Assembly: GCA_035656095.1 (NCBI GenBank)
Contig: DASRTE010000171.1
Location: 1 to 38,748 of the forward strand
Origin: DASRTE01 sp035656095
GTDB lineage: Bacteria > Actinomycetota > Actinomycetes > Jiangellales > Jiangellaceae
Direction of reading: 5' to 3'
Length of the DNA stretch: 38,748 bases
The translations under genes were made by a program, and so were the position numbers. This document shows, piece by piece, positions 7,735-14,618 of this stretch; positions within the stretch are counted from its first letter, which is position 1; each line of letters begins with the position of its first letter. The notes beneath the pieces were generated by a model that saw nothing but the letters and a program-made list of their open reading frames with translations, was not told the origin of the DNA and made no database searches.

Positions 7735-8540
7735 GCGCGCTGCCCGTCCCGACGACGGAGAGCGGCCGCGCGGCGCTCGCCGCTCTGCTCGCCGAACCCG
7801 CCGATGCCCTTGTCGCCCTCGACTTCGACGGGACGCTGGCGCCGATCGTCGACCGGCCGGAGCTCGCGGTCGCGCACCCCGGCGCGGCTGCGGCGCTGAG
7901 TGCCCTCTGCGCGAAGGTCGCCACGGTCGCCGTCCTCACCGGCCGCCCCGCGGCCGACGCCGTACGCCTCGGCGGCCTGGCCGACGTCGCCGGCCTGGTC
8001 GTGCTGGGTCACTACGGGCTCGAGCGGTGGAGCGCCGGACGGCTCGAGACGCCGGCCGAGCATCCCGGCGTCTCGGCGGCCCGTGCCGCCGGCGCCCGGC
8101 TGGTGGCGCAGGCCCCCGCCGGAGTGGTCCTGGAGGACAAGGGCCACTCGGTCGCATTCCACACCCGTCGTTCGGCGGACCCCGCCGCCGTCCTCGCCGA
8201 GATCCGCCCCCTCGTCGACGACCTCGCTCGCGACAGCGGCCTCGAGATGGCTCCCGGTCGCTTCGTGCTCGAGCTGCGACCGCCGGGCACCGACAAGGGC
8301 ACGACCCTGCGCCGGTTGGTCGCCGACACCGCCGCCCGGACGGTGGTCTTCGTCGGTGACGACCTCGGTGACCTGGCCGCCGTGGCCGCGCTGCGGAGCC
8401 TCGATGTCGCGGGCCTGGTCGTGTGCAGCGACTCGCCCGAGTCCCCGCATGCCCTGCGTCGCGAGGCCGACCTGGTCGTCGACGGCCCGGACGGCGTCGT
8501 CGCGTTCCTCGCGGCCGTCGCCGACCATATCCCTACCTGA
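7731..8540 (+). CDS. otsB: Trehalose-6-phosphate phosphatase
   Basis: Removes phosphate from trehalose-6-phosphate to give trehalose. HAD-superfamily fold: motif I DFDGTLAPI with nucleophile Asp31 and acid/base Asp33, motif II in AVLTGRP, conserved Lys189 in PGTDKG, and motif IV GDD (Asp210, Asp211) binding Mg2+. At 269 residues it is the usual length for actinobacterial OtsB. The start is the GTG at 7731, overlapping the LytR_C stop by 4 nt; a longer upstream reading covers the LytR_C gene in the wrong frame and was rejected. It works with OtsA (5330-6727, opposite strand). Confidence 0.94.
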   Translation: MSALPVPTTESGRAALAALLAEPADALVALDFDGTLAPIVDRPELAVAHPGAAAALSALCAKVATVAVLTGRPAADAVRLGGLADVAGLVVLGHYGLERWSAGRLETPAEHPGVSAARAAGARLVAQAPAGVVLEDKGHSVAFHTRRSADPAAVLAEIRPLVDDLARDSGLEMAPGRFVLELRPPGTDKGTTLRRLVADTAARTVVFVGDDLGDLAAVAALRSLDVAGLVVCSDSPESPHALRREADLVVDGPDGVVAFLAAVADHIPT

Positions 8541-8578
8541 TCTTCACGATCGCCGCCTCGCGATGCCAGGCTGGGCAC

Positions 8579-9322
8579 ATGTGCTTCGGAGACGACGCCC
8601 GCCCCCCTGAACCTCCCTTGCCCGGCATCGTCGGAGACCACGGCGAGGTCCTCCTGCGGTCCGCGGACGGCACCCAGTTCAACGCGTACTACGCCTACCC
8701 GACGGCGCGAGCCCGGTCCGCGGTCGTCGTCATGCCCGACGTCCGCGGATTGCATCCCTACTATCAGGAGCTGGCCCAGCGCTTTGCCGAGGCGCACCTG
8801 CTGGCCATCGCGATCGACTACTTCGGCCGCACCGCCCCCTTCGCCTCGTCTCGCGACAACGGCTTCCCCTACCGCGAGCACGCGGAACAGATGCGTCCCG
8901 AGTACGTCGCGGCCGACGTCGCGTCCGCAGTCGGGTGGCTTCGCGGCAACGGCGACCACAATGTGACCTCGGTGTTCACGGTCGGCTTCTGCCGTGGCGG
9001 CAGCCTGTCGTGGGCGCAGTCCGCCGAGGGCCACGGCCTGGCTGGGTGCGTCGGCTTCTACGGGACTCCCTCCTCGGTCGCCGACCGGATCCCGGATTTC
9101 GCCGATCCGTTGCTCATCCTGGCAGCCGGACAGGACCAGACACCCGTCGACGAGGTCGAGCAGTTCGCCGAACGCGTACGGGCGGCGGGTGTCGAGGCCG
9201 AGATGCACGTGTACCCCGACGCGCCACACAGCTTCTTCGACCGGACCTCCGGCGAGTACCAGCAGGAGTGCGACGACGCCTGGCGCCGCATCCTCGCCTT
9301 CGTCGAGAGCCACGCCACCTGA
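8579..9322 (+). CDS. Dienelactone hydrolase family protein
   Basis: A 247-residue alpha/beta hydrolase. The triad is readable: nucleophile Cys138 in GFCRGG (the Gly-x-Cys-x-Gly elbow of dienelactone hydrolases), Asp186 in AAGQDQTP, and His217 in DAPHSFFD. The family hydrolyses dienelactones in aromatic ring-cleavage pathways, but most chromosomal paralogues have unknown substrates. The MCF start is common in actinobacterial members and supports the ATG at 8579. No aromatic-degradation genes adjoin it. It lies 38 nt after otsB and converges with the epimerase gene. Confidence 0.9.
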   Translation: MCFGDDARPPEPPLPGIVGDHGEVLLRSADGTQFNAYYAYPTARARSAVVVMPDVRGLHPYYQELAQRFAEAHLLAIAIDYFGRTAPFASSRDNGFPYREHAEQMRPEYVAADVASAVGWLRGNGDHNVTSVFTVGFCRGGSLSWAQSAEGHGLAGCVGFYGTPSSVADRIPDFADPLLILAAGQDQTPVDEVEQFAERVRAAGVEAEMHVYPDAPHSFFDRTSGEYQQECDDAWRRILAFVESHAT

Positions 9323-9340
9323 CGGCCGAGCCGGTCGTGA

Positions 9341-10147
9341 TCACGCCGGGGCATCGGTGAGCTCGGCCCAGCTCCAGGTCATCGCCGCGGTCAGGGGCCG
9401 GTCGGGCGTCACGACGACCGGCTCGAGGTTGAGCGCGTCGGGTGGTCCGGTCTGTGGCTCGACGCAGACGGCGTGCTCGGGCTGGTCGTAGACGACGACG
9501 TAGCGGGTGTCCGCCCGCACCTCGAGGCGGAGTGCGCTCGGCCAGGTGAGCGTGACCGGCCAGCGAACACCGACGAAGCAGTCGTCCCAGGGTCCGGCCG
9601 GAACGGGGGCCCGCTCGCCGGACGGTATGCCGTCGCCGTCACGGACGAGCATCGCCGACGCGTTCAGGCCGATCTCGGCGGGCCCGCCCCGGGCCAGCCG
9701 TCTGCGGAACCACGGGTGCCAGCCGGTGGCCGCAGGAAACGGCTGGTCGTCGGCATGGACCTCGACCCGGAACGTCGCGTGGTCCTCGCCGAGCGACACC
9801 GTCTGTCGAACCCGGCCGGACCATGGCCACCGGCCACCGAGCGAGCGCTCGAGGACGGCCGACGCCTCGGTGGCCCGGACCACGGAGCAGCGCCGGTCCA
9901 GCACGGTGCCGTGGATCGCGTGCGGCGGCGAGACGTCGGTGGGCAGGTGGTGCTGCGCGCCGGCGAACGTGAACCGCCCACGGCGAATCCGCCCGGCCCA
10001 CGGCGCCATCACGAAGCAGCCCCAGTCGGTGTCCGGCCCGTTGCCGTCGACGAGCAGGTCGAGACCGTCGACGGCGAGCCGTCCGACCCGGCCGCCGGCG
10101 TCGGGGTCGACCCGGAGAACGGCGGCGCCACTGTGCAGGTCGATCAC
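9341..10147 (-). CDS. Aldose 1-epimerase family protein
   Basis: A 268-residue beta-sandwich protein of the galactose mutarotase superfamily, which interconverts anomers of sugars or sugar phosphates. Landmarks: GCFVMAPWAGRIRRGRF near residues 43-59 (substrate-binding arginine), HAIHG (residues 76-80), catalytic His144 in GWHPWF, Asp188/Asp189 in WDDCF, and the general base Glu230 in CVEPQTGPPDALN. The gene overlaps the upstream HExxH gene in an ATGA, so it is translationally coupled. Physiological sugar unknown. Confidence 0.9.
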   Translation of the reverse strand: MIDLHSGAAVLRVDPDAGGRVGRLAVDGLDLLVDGNGPDTDWGCFVMAPWAGRIRRGRFTFAGAQHHLPTDVSPPHAIHGTVLDRRCSVVRATEASAVLERSLGGRWPWSGRVRQTVSLGEDHATFRVEVHADDQPFPAATGWHPWFRRRLARGGPAEIGLNASAMLVRDGDGIPSGERAPVPAGPWDDCFVGVRWPVTLTWPSALRLEVRADTRYVVVYDQPEHAVCVEPQTGPPDALNLEPVVVTPDRPLTAAMTWSWAELTDAPA

Positions 10148-10602
10148 GAGAACTCGCCGGAGCCACCGCGGCGGCGGAACACCGTGCGCAGCGGGCGTTC
10201 ACGGTAGCCGCCGTCGACCAGCCCGGCCCGCCGCTCGAAGATGTTGCGAGAGGCGGGGTCCCCGGTACGCACCCATGACCAGGCGGCGGCCAGGCCGTAG
10301 AGGGGAAGCATCACCGGTCCGATGCAGACGGCGTACTGCGTAGCGTGCCGCGCCTCGTGGGCCAGCAGTGTCGGGCGCCGGGTGAGAACCGACTCGTCGC
10401 CCTTGACCACGACGACGTTCCCCAGCGTGAACGCCGTGGCCGGGGGCACCGGGAGCCGGTAGCCGAACCCGAGCACCAGCCCGTCCGGGCCGCCGGCCAG
10501 GCGGGCGCGGCCGAGCTTCGCCACGCCGAGTCCGAGCAGGGTGGACAGGTTGATGGCGTTGACGACCTGCCGGGTCCGCTGGCGTCGGTTCACATCGATC
10601 AT
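10144..10602 (-). CDS. HExxH-motif hypothetical protein
   Basis: A 152-residue protein with HEARH at residues 82-86, a possible zinc-protease motif, in the context LLAHEARHATQYA. Glu123 in IFERRAG may be the third ligand. The pattern recalls the HExxH block of DUF4157-type proteins but I cannot assign the family. A short hydrophobic stretch (IGPVMLPLYGLAAAW) follows the motif. The ATG at 10602 has GGAG 7 nt upstream and is preferred over the ATG at 10617. It is coupled to the epimerase gene by a 4-nt overlap. Whether it is an active protease is open. Confidence 0.65.
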   Translation of the reverse strand: MIDVNRRQRTRQVVNAINLSTLLGLGVAKLGRARLAGGPDGLVLGFGYRLPVPPATAFTLGNVVVVKGDESVLTRRPTLLAHEARHATQYAVCIGPVMLPLYGLAAAWSWVRTGDPASRNIFERRAGLVDGGYRERPLRTVFRRRGGSGEFS

Positions 10603-10731
10603 CCTGCCGCTCCGCATGGCCGATCGCGAGAGCCCCCGGGTTCGGATCGTCCGCTATGCAGGACGGTCGTCTCGGATCACGGACAGTGCTGTCGTCGTAG
10701 AGACCGGCGTGCGTAGTGTCTCGCCCAGTAA

Positions 10732-10833
10732 CTCATCCAGAGGGGCAGAGGGACCGGCCCGACGAGGCCCCGGCAACCCACCCGGCAACGGGTCAGGTGC
10801 CAAGTCCGGCCCGCGATGCGCGGGAAAGATGAG
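10732..10833 (+). ncRNA. SAM-I (S-box) riboswitch
   Basis: The conserved core is readable: P1 strands CTCATC (10732-10737) and GATGAG (10828-10833); the P2 block CAGAGGGGCAGAGGGACCGG; the GCCC...CCCCGGCAACC segment leading into P3; GGTGCCAAGTCC; and a P4 hairpin CCCGCGATGCGCGGG. It lies 13 nt before the ATG of the PLP-enzyme gene. The 3' strand of P1 runs directly into the Shine-Dalgarno sequence (GAGGAGG, 10831-10837), so ligand binding probably blocks ribosome loading. I see no intrinsic terminator between it and the gene. A -10 candidate TAGTGT is at 10714-10719. S-box RNAs normally repress methionine and SAM genes. Confidence 0.93.
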
Positions 10834-10846
10834 GAGGACGACCGCC

Positions 10847-12145
10847 ATGACCGTGACGTTCCCCGTCGCCACCCAGCCCCCCGCACCGTCGACGAGCGGG
10901 TCGCGGGCCGATCTCGGGCCGGCGACGCATCTCTCATGTCGTGAGTGCGGGGCCGCGACCACGCTCGGGCCCTTCTATGCCTGTACCGAGTGCTTCGGTC
11001 CGTTGGAGGTCGCCTACGACTTCGGCGGCGTGTCCCGCGAGCGGATCGAGGCGGGCCCGCCGTCGATCTGGCGATACCGCGACCTGCTGCCGGTGCCGGC
11101 CCGGGTCGCCAGCATCCCGAACACCGACCCGGGATGGACCCGGCTGGTCCGCGCCGACCGGCTTGCCCGTGAGCTCGGCATCGAGACTCTCTGGATCAAG
11201 GACGACTCGGGCAACCCCACCCACTCGTTCAAGGACCGGGTCGTCGCCGTGGCGCTGGCCGCCGCACGTGAGCTCGGCTTCACCGTTCTGGCCTGCCCAT
11301 CCACCGGCAACCTGGCCAATGCCGTCGCCGCTGCGGCGGCCCGCGCCGGCATCCGCTCGTACGTGTTCGTCCCGCGCGACCTCGAGCAGCAGAAGATCGT
11401 GACGACCGCCGTCTACGGCACCGCGCTGGTCGCCGTGGAGGGGACCTACGACGACGTCAACCGGCTGGCCTCCGAGCTGGCCGGCGAGCACGAGGACTGG
11501 GCGTTCGTGAACGTCAACGTGCGTCCCTACTACGCCGAGGGCTCCAAGACACTGGGCTACGAGGTTGCCGAGCAACTGGGGTGGCGGCTCCCGAGACAAG
11601 TGGTGATCCCGGTCGCGAGCGGCGCCCAATTGGTCAAGGTCGACAAGGCGTTCCGCGAGCTGGCCGAGTTGGGACTGGTCGAGGGGGAACCGCCGCGGGT
11701 GTTCGGCGCGCAGGCGGCGGGGTGCTCCCCCGTGTCGGCCGCCTTCAAGGCCGGACACGACGTGGTCCGGCCGGTCCGGCCCTCGACGATCGCCAAGTCG
11801 CTCGCCATCGGCAACCCGGCCGACGGACCCTACGTCCTCGACGTCGCGCGGCGCACGGGCGGTGCGGTGGAGGACGTCACCGACAACGAGATCGTCGAGG
11901 GGATCCGGCTGCTGGCGCGCACCGAGGGCATCTTCGCCGAGACTGCGGGCGGTGTGACCGTCGCCGTGCTCGCGAAGCTGGTGCGAGAGGGGCTGCTCGA
12001 CCCGGGGGCGGAGACGGTCGTGTTCAACACCGGCGACGGCCTCAAGACGCTGGACGCGGTCTCGACCGTGGTCGGGCCGGTCGGAACGATCGCGCCCACC
12101 ACCGATGCGTTCGACGCACTGGTTCCGGAGGTGTCCGCCCGATGA
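10847..12145 (+). CDS. Threonine-synthase-like PLP enzyme; candidate sulfur-carrier-dependent homocysteine synthase
   Basis: A 432-residue fold-type II PLP enzyme. An N-terminal zinc ribbon (Cys31, Cys34, Cys46, Cys49: CRECG...CTECFG) is followed by the PLP lysine Lys129 in the threonine-synthase signature HSFKDR and by the PLP-phosphate loop STGNLANA (residues 152-159). Automatic annotation would be ThrC, which makes threonine from O-phosphohomoserine. The context argues for another or additional role: a SAM-I riboswitch in front, a coupled MoaD/ThiS-like sulfur carrier behind (ATGA overlap), and no hom or thrB. The same architecture (fold-type II enzyme plus carrier) makes cysteine in the mycobacterial CysM/CysO system, so homocysteine synthesis from O-phosphohomoserine and a protein thiocarboxylate is proposed. 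The start ATG has GAGGAGG 9 nt upstream. Confidence 0.88.
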   Translation: MTVTFPVATQPPAPSTSGSRADLGPATHLSCRECGAATTLGPFYACTECFGPLEVAYDFGGVSRERIEAGPPSIWRYRDLLPVPARVASIPNTDPGWTRLVRADRLARELGIETLWIKDDSGNPTHSFKDRVVAVALAAARELGFTVLACPSTGNLANAVAAAAARAGIRSYVFVPRDLEQQKIVTTAVYGTALVAVEGTYDDVNRLASELAGEHEDWAFVNVNVRPYYAEGSKTLGYEVAEQLGWRLPRQVVIPVASGAQLVKVDKAFRELAELGLVEGEPPRVFGAQAAGCSPVSAAFKAGHDVVRPVRPSTIAKSLAIGNPADGPYVLDVARRTGGAVEDVTDNEIVEGIRLLARTEGIFAETAGGVTVAVLAKLVREGLLDPGAETVVFNTGDGLKTLDAVSTVVGPVGTIAPTTDAFDALVPEVSAR

Positions 12146-12432
12146 GCGGCACGGTGGCCGTGCGGGTGCCGACGATCCTGCGGACCTACACCGGCGGGGA
12201 GTCCGACGTCGTGGTTCCGATCGGGGAGGGGGCGACGCTGGCCGACGTCGTGGCTGCCCTCGAGGCGGCGTTCCCCGGGATCGCGGGCCGGGTCGTGGAC
12301 GACACCGGGCAGCTCCGGCGGTTCGTCAACGTCTACGTGGACGACGACGACGTGCGCTTCGCCGCCGGCCTGCAGACGCCGACTCCGGGCGGCACGAAGG
12401 TGTCGGTGATCCCCGCGGTCGCGGGCGGTTGA
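12142..12432 (+). CDS. MoaD/ThiS-type ubiquitin-like sulfur carrier protein
   Basis: A 96-residue beta-grasp protein. It opens with VAVRVPTILRTYTGG, has the helix LADVVAALEAAFPGI, then the segment VNVYVDDDDVRF typical of MoaD/CysO, and ends exactly in Gly-Gly (VSVIPAVAGG). In the family the terminal glycine is adenylated and converted to a thiocarboxylate that donates sulfur. The start overlaps the stop of the PLP enzyme in an ATGA, arguing for a stoichiometric partner. No E1-like activating enzyme (MoeB/ThiF) or JAMM protease is present in the window, so they would have to be supplied elsewhere. It could alternatively serve molybdopterin synthesis, but no moa or moe genes are nearby. Confidence 0.92.
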   Translation: MSGTVAVRVPTILRTYTGGESDVVVPIGEGATLADVVAALEAAFPGIAGRVVDDTGQLRRFVNVYVDDDDVRFAAGLQTPTPGGTKVSVIPAVAGG

Positions 12433-12438
12433 GGCCGG

Positions 12439-12594
12439 TCAGCCCACGGTCACGTCGTTGAGGCCGAACGTGTCCTCGAACCATGGAAATCCCCACAGCA
12501 TCAGCACGACCACGAGCATGGCCGTCAGGACGAGGGCGGTGAGCACACGCACCGGCCACGGACCGGGCAGGTGCCGCCACACCCAGGCGTACAT
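12439..12594 (-). CDS. Small membrane protein next to sortase E
   Basis: Fifty-one residues: MYAWVWRHLPGP, one membrane helix (VLTALVLTAMLVVVLMLW), then a conserved acidic end (FPWFEDTFGLNDVTVG). I recall very similar small proteins beside class E sortases in many actinobacteria. Its start overlaps the sortase stop by one base (TGATG), with GGAG upstream. It is probably an accessory of the sortase or its membrane localisation; function is not established. It converges with the sulfur-carrier gene after 6 nt. Confidence 0.78.
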   Translation of the reverse strand: MYAWVWRHLPGPWPVRVLTALVLTAMLVVVLMLWGFPWFEDTFGLNDVTVG

Positions 12595-13313
12595 CAGATC
12601 TCCTCGCCGTCGGTGAGGACGCCGGAGACGTACAGCCGCTGGGACGAGCCGTAACGCGGATGACAGGTCGTCAACGTGATGCGCCGCTCGGTGGGTTCTG
12701 CGCCGGTGCCCTGGCCGGGAACCGCATCGACGATCCAGGTGTCGGTCGGTTCGATGACCCGGGCGGGCTGATCGATCGTGTAGGTCCAGGTGCCTGCCGC
12801 GGTCTCCACCTCGACCGCGTCGCCGATCCCGACCCGGTCGAGGTCGGCGAACGGGGCGCCGTGGCCGGCGCGGTGTGCGGCGACGGAGAAGTTGCCCAAC
12901 TCGCCCGGGTCGGCGGTGTCCTCGTAGTGGCCGGGGCCGCGGGCGAGGTCGGACAGCTCCACACCCTGGACCACGACCCACTCCCAGTCGTCGCCCAGTG
13001 CCGGTATGCGCAGCAGCGCGTAGCCGTCGCCGATCTCGGTCTCGGCCGGGTCGACCGGAGCCTCAGGGGCCGCGACCGGAGCCTCTTCCGTGGCGACCGG
13101 GTCGCTCCAGCGGTCGACCACCTGTTCGCGGAGCTCGTCCTGTGCGCGGTGTGTCTGGATGCCCGTGCCCCACAGGACGTAGACGACGTAGAGCAGCACC
13201 AGGATGCCCAAGGTCAGGAGCAGTTCACCGGCGATGCCGAGAGTGGTCGCGACCGGTCCACGAGCCCCCCGTCGCGCCCGTTTGTGCTGCGCGCGACGCG
13301 CTCGACGGTACAT
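12594..13313 (-). CDS. Class E sortase
   Basis: A membrane transpeptidase that joins surface proteins to peptidoglycan. The 239 residues comprise a very basic cytoplasmic N-terminus, one membrane helix (about residues 24-48), a disordered Ala/Pro/Glu linker, and the sortase domain. The active site is complete: His147 in AAHRAGHG, Cys217 in LTTCHPRYG, and Arg226 in SSQRLYV. TTCHP is typical of class E, which in actinobacteria recognises LAXTG-like signals. No substrate with such a signal lies in the window. The start is the ATG at 13313 with no Shine-Dalgarno sequence but a TAGGCT box 6 nt upstream, suggesting a leaderless mRNA. Confidence 0.93.
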   Translation of the reverse strand: MYRRARRAQHKRARRGARGPVATTLGIAGELLLTLGILVLLYVVYVLWGTGIQTHRAQDELREQVVDRWSDPVATEEAPVAAPEAPVDPAETEIGDGYALLRIPALGDDWEWVVVQGVELSDLARGPGHYEDTADPGELGNFSVAAHRAGHGAPFADLDRVGIGDAVEVETAAGTWTYTIDQPARVIEPTDTWIVDAVPGQGTGAEPTERRITLTTCHPRYGSSQRLYVSGVLTDGEEI

Positions 13314-13352
13314 CTGTTTAGCCTAACTTGGCGCCGTGTAGGGTCATCACCG
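13314..13352. promoter_or_regulatory. Divergent promoters for sortase E (minus) and cold-shock gene (plus)
   Basis: On the minus strand TAGGCT (13320-13325) stands 6 nt before the sortase ATG, giving a leaderless start. On the plus strand TAGGGT (13339-13344) is a -10 candidate with a possible -35 TTTAGC 16 nt upstream, putting transcription start near 13351 and leaving about 128 nt of leader before the cold-shock gene. The two elements overlap, so the promoters may compete. Confidence 0.4.
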
Positions 13353-13430
13353 GTCGGAAGTGACGCGAGCGACCGAGCAAGCGGAACGGGCACGCAAGAC
13401 CCCCTCGAGGGCGGTGGAGCGGGCACGACC

Positions 13431-13453
13431 CGGGCCCCTCCAACCGGGGCCCG
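13431..13453 (+). promoter_or_regulatory. Leader hairpin upstream of cold-shock gene
   Basis: CGGGCCCC (13431-13438) pairs perfectly with GGGGCCCG (13446-13453) around the loop TCCAACC, ending 18 nt before the GGAGAGG Shine-Dalgarno sequence. A very stable stem in a long leader is reminiscent of temperature-responsive csp leaders, but a thermosensor role is inference. Confidence 0.45.
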
Positions 13454-13478
13454 AAGCCGCCCCGCGCGAGGAGAGGAA

Positions 13479-13679
13479 ATGGCTCAGGGCACCGTCAAGT
13501 GGTTCAACTCCGAGAAGGGCTACGGATTCATCGCTGTGGACGGCGGACAGGACCTCTTCGTCCACTACACAGCGATCGACATGGAGGGCTACCGCAGCCT
13601 CGAGGACGGTCAGCGGGTCGAGTTCGAGGTCGGGCAGGGCCCGAAGGGCCCGCAGGCCGAGCAGGTCCGCGTCGTCTGA
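13479..13679 (+). CDS. Cold-shock protein (CspA family), copy 1
   Basis: A 66-residue single cold-shock domain that binds single-stranded RNA and DNA and melts secondary structure. Both nucleic-acid motifs are present: RNP1-type KGYGFIAV (residues 14-21) and RNP2-type DLFVHY (about 26-31). The start is MAQGTVKWFN with GGAGAGG upstream. It has a long structured leader and is followed by a 13-bp hairpin terminator. A paralogue lies 5.5 kb away in opposite orientation (19023-19226). Confidence 0.96.
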   Translation: MAQGTVKWFNSEKGYGFIAVDGGQDLFVHYTAIDMEGYRSLEDGQRVEFEVGQGPKGPQAEQVRVV

Positions 13680-13697
13680 CCGTACGCGACCCCGTCA

Positions 13698-13732
13698 CGG
13701 CCCGGTCCCGCGCAGCTGTCGGGACCGGGCCG
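13698..13732 (+). terminator. Hairpin terminator after cold-shock gene 1
   Basis: CGGCCCGGTCCCG (13698-13710) and its exact complement at 13720-13732 form a 13-bp stem with a 9-nt loop, 18 nt after the stop codon. No T-run follows, which is common for high-GC actinobacterial terminators. Confidence 0.75.
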
Positions 13733-13798
13733 GCTCATGTCCGGGTGATGGGTTCTGAGACACCGACCTGAGGGCGGTGTCGCGAAGATCGGTACGTG

Positions 13799-14608
13799 TC
13801 ACGGTGCTGCGGCGACCGCGGCGGCGCTCAGTGCGGTCGCATCGTGGTCCGTGAGTATCCGTGCGATGGGAAGGTTCAGAGCGGCGTGGTACGGCGCCAG
13901 TCCGTCGAGCACCTCCAGTCGCGTCGATGCGGCCACGCCGACGGTGCCGAGCGGGACATTCATGGCGTGGAAGTGCCTGCGATGGTCGTCGTTGATGTCG
14001 CGGTAGCAGCTCTCCTCGTCACGGAGCCGCCCCGCCGAGCCTGGGCCCACGGCAACGCGGACGTAGGACGCGACGACTGGGGTGGCGCGTCCGGCCTCGT
14101 CGGCTCCTTCCTGCACCCATCGGCGTGCCTGCGCGGCCTGGCCGGGCAGCATCCAGTTGAGCAGGACGCCGTCGGCGATCGTGCCACCGACATGGCACAG
14201 CCGCGGTCGCATGGCTGCCACGACGATGCGGGCCTGGTCCCCGAGGAGCTGTCGCAACTCGGTGACGGCCCGCTGGACGATGTCAATCGGCGCTGGTAGC
14301 CGGCCAGACCCGATCCCGACCCAGAGCCTTGCGGGATCGAGCCCGAGATGGGCGATCTCCGCGGCGATCCCTGCGGGCTGATGTCGGTCGAGGGGGAGGA
14401 CACCCACACCGAGCTCGAGCCGTGGGGCCGCGGCGGCGACGTGTGCGAGCGTCTGCAGGCCAGATGCGCCCGGCTCGTCGTTCGACCACAGCGAGTGGTA
14501 CCCCAGGTGCTCGCACCGGACGGCGAGGTCACGAGCGAGTCCCGGGTCGAGGCCCGCGGTGATGCCAAGCCCTCGGCGAGCTGGTGTGACGGTGTTGCAT
14601 GGCCTCAT
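13799..14608 (-). CDS. Luciferase-like flavin/F420-dependent oxidoreductase (LLM class)
   Basis: About 269 residues with a luciferase-like TIM barrel: LGITAGLDPGLARDLAVRCE, LGYHSLWSNDE, the block RLELGVGVLPLDRH, and GLDPARLWVGIGSG. Family members are FMN- or F420-dependent monooxygenases or dehydrogenases; the cofactor cannot be fixed from sequence. It is the third gene of a run with two other flavoenzymes (10-nt gap), all divergent from a LysR gene. At under 300 residues it is shorter than many family members (about 300-350), but both ends look intact. Substrate unknown. Confidence 0.82.
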   Translation of the reverse strand: MRPCNTVTPARRGLGITAGLDPGLARDLAVRCEHLGYHSLWSNDEPGASGLQTLAHVAAAAPRLELGVGVLPLDRHQPAGIAAEIAHLGLDPARLWVGIGSGRLPAPIDIVQRAVTELRQLLGDQARIVVAAMRPRLCHVGGTIADGVLLNWMLPGQAAQARRWVQEGADEAGRATPVVASYVRVAVGPGSAGRLRDEESCYRDINDDHRRHFHAMNVPLGTVGVAASTRLEVLDGLAPYHAALNLPIARILTDHDATALSAAAVAAAP

Positions 14609-14618
14609 CGACGCACCA

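Noticed and set aside
13316..13330. IdeR/DmdR iron box upstream of sortase E (GTTAGGCTAA core)
   Set aside because: The core matches but outer positions do not (about 13 of 19), and it coincides with the TAGGCT promoter box, which explains it more simply.
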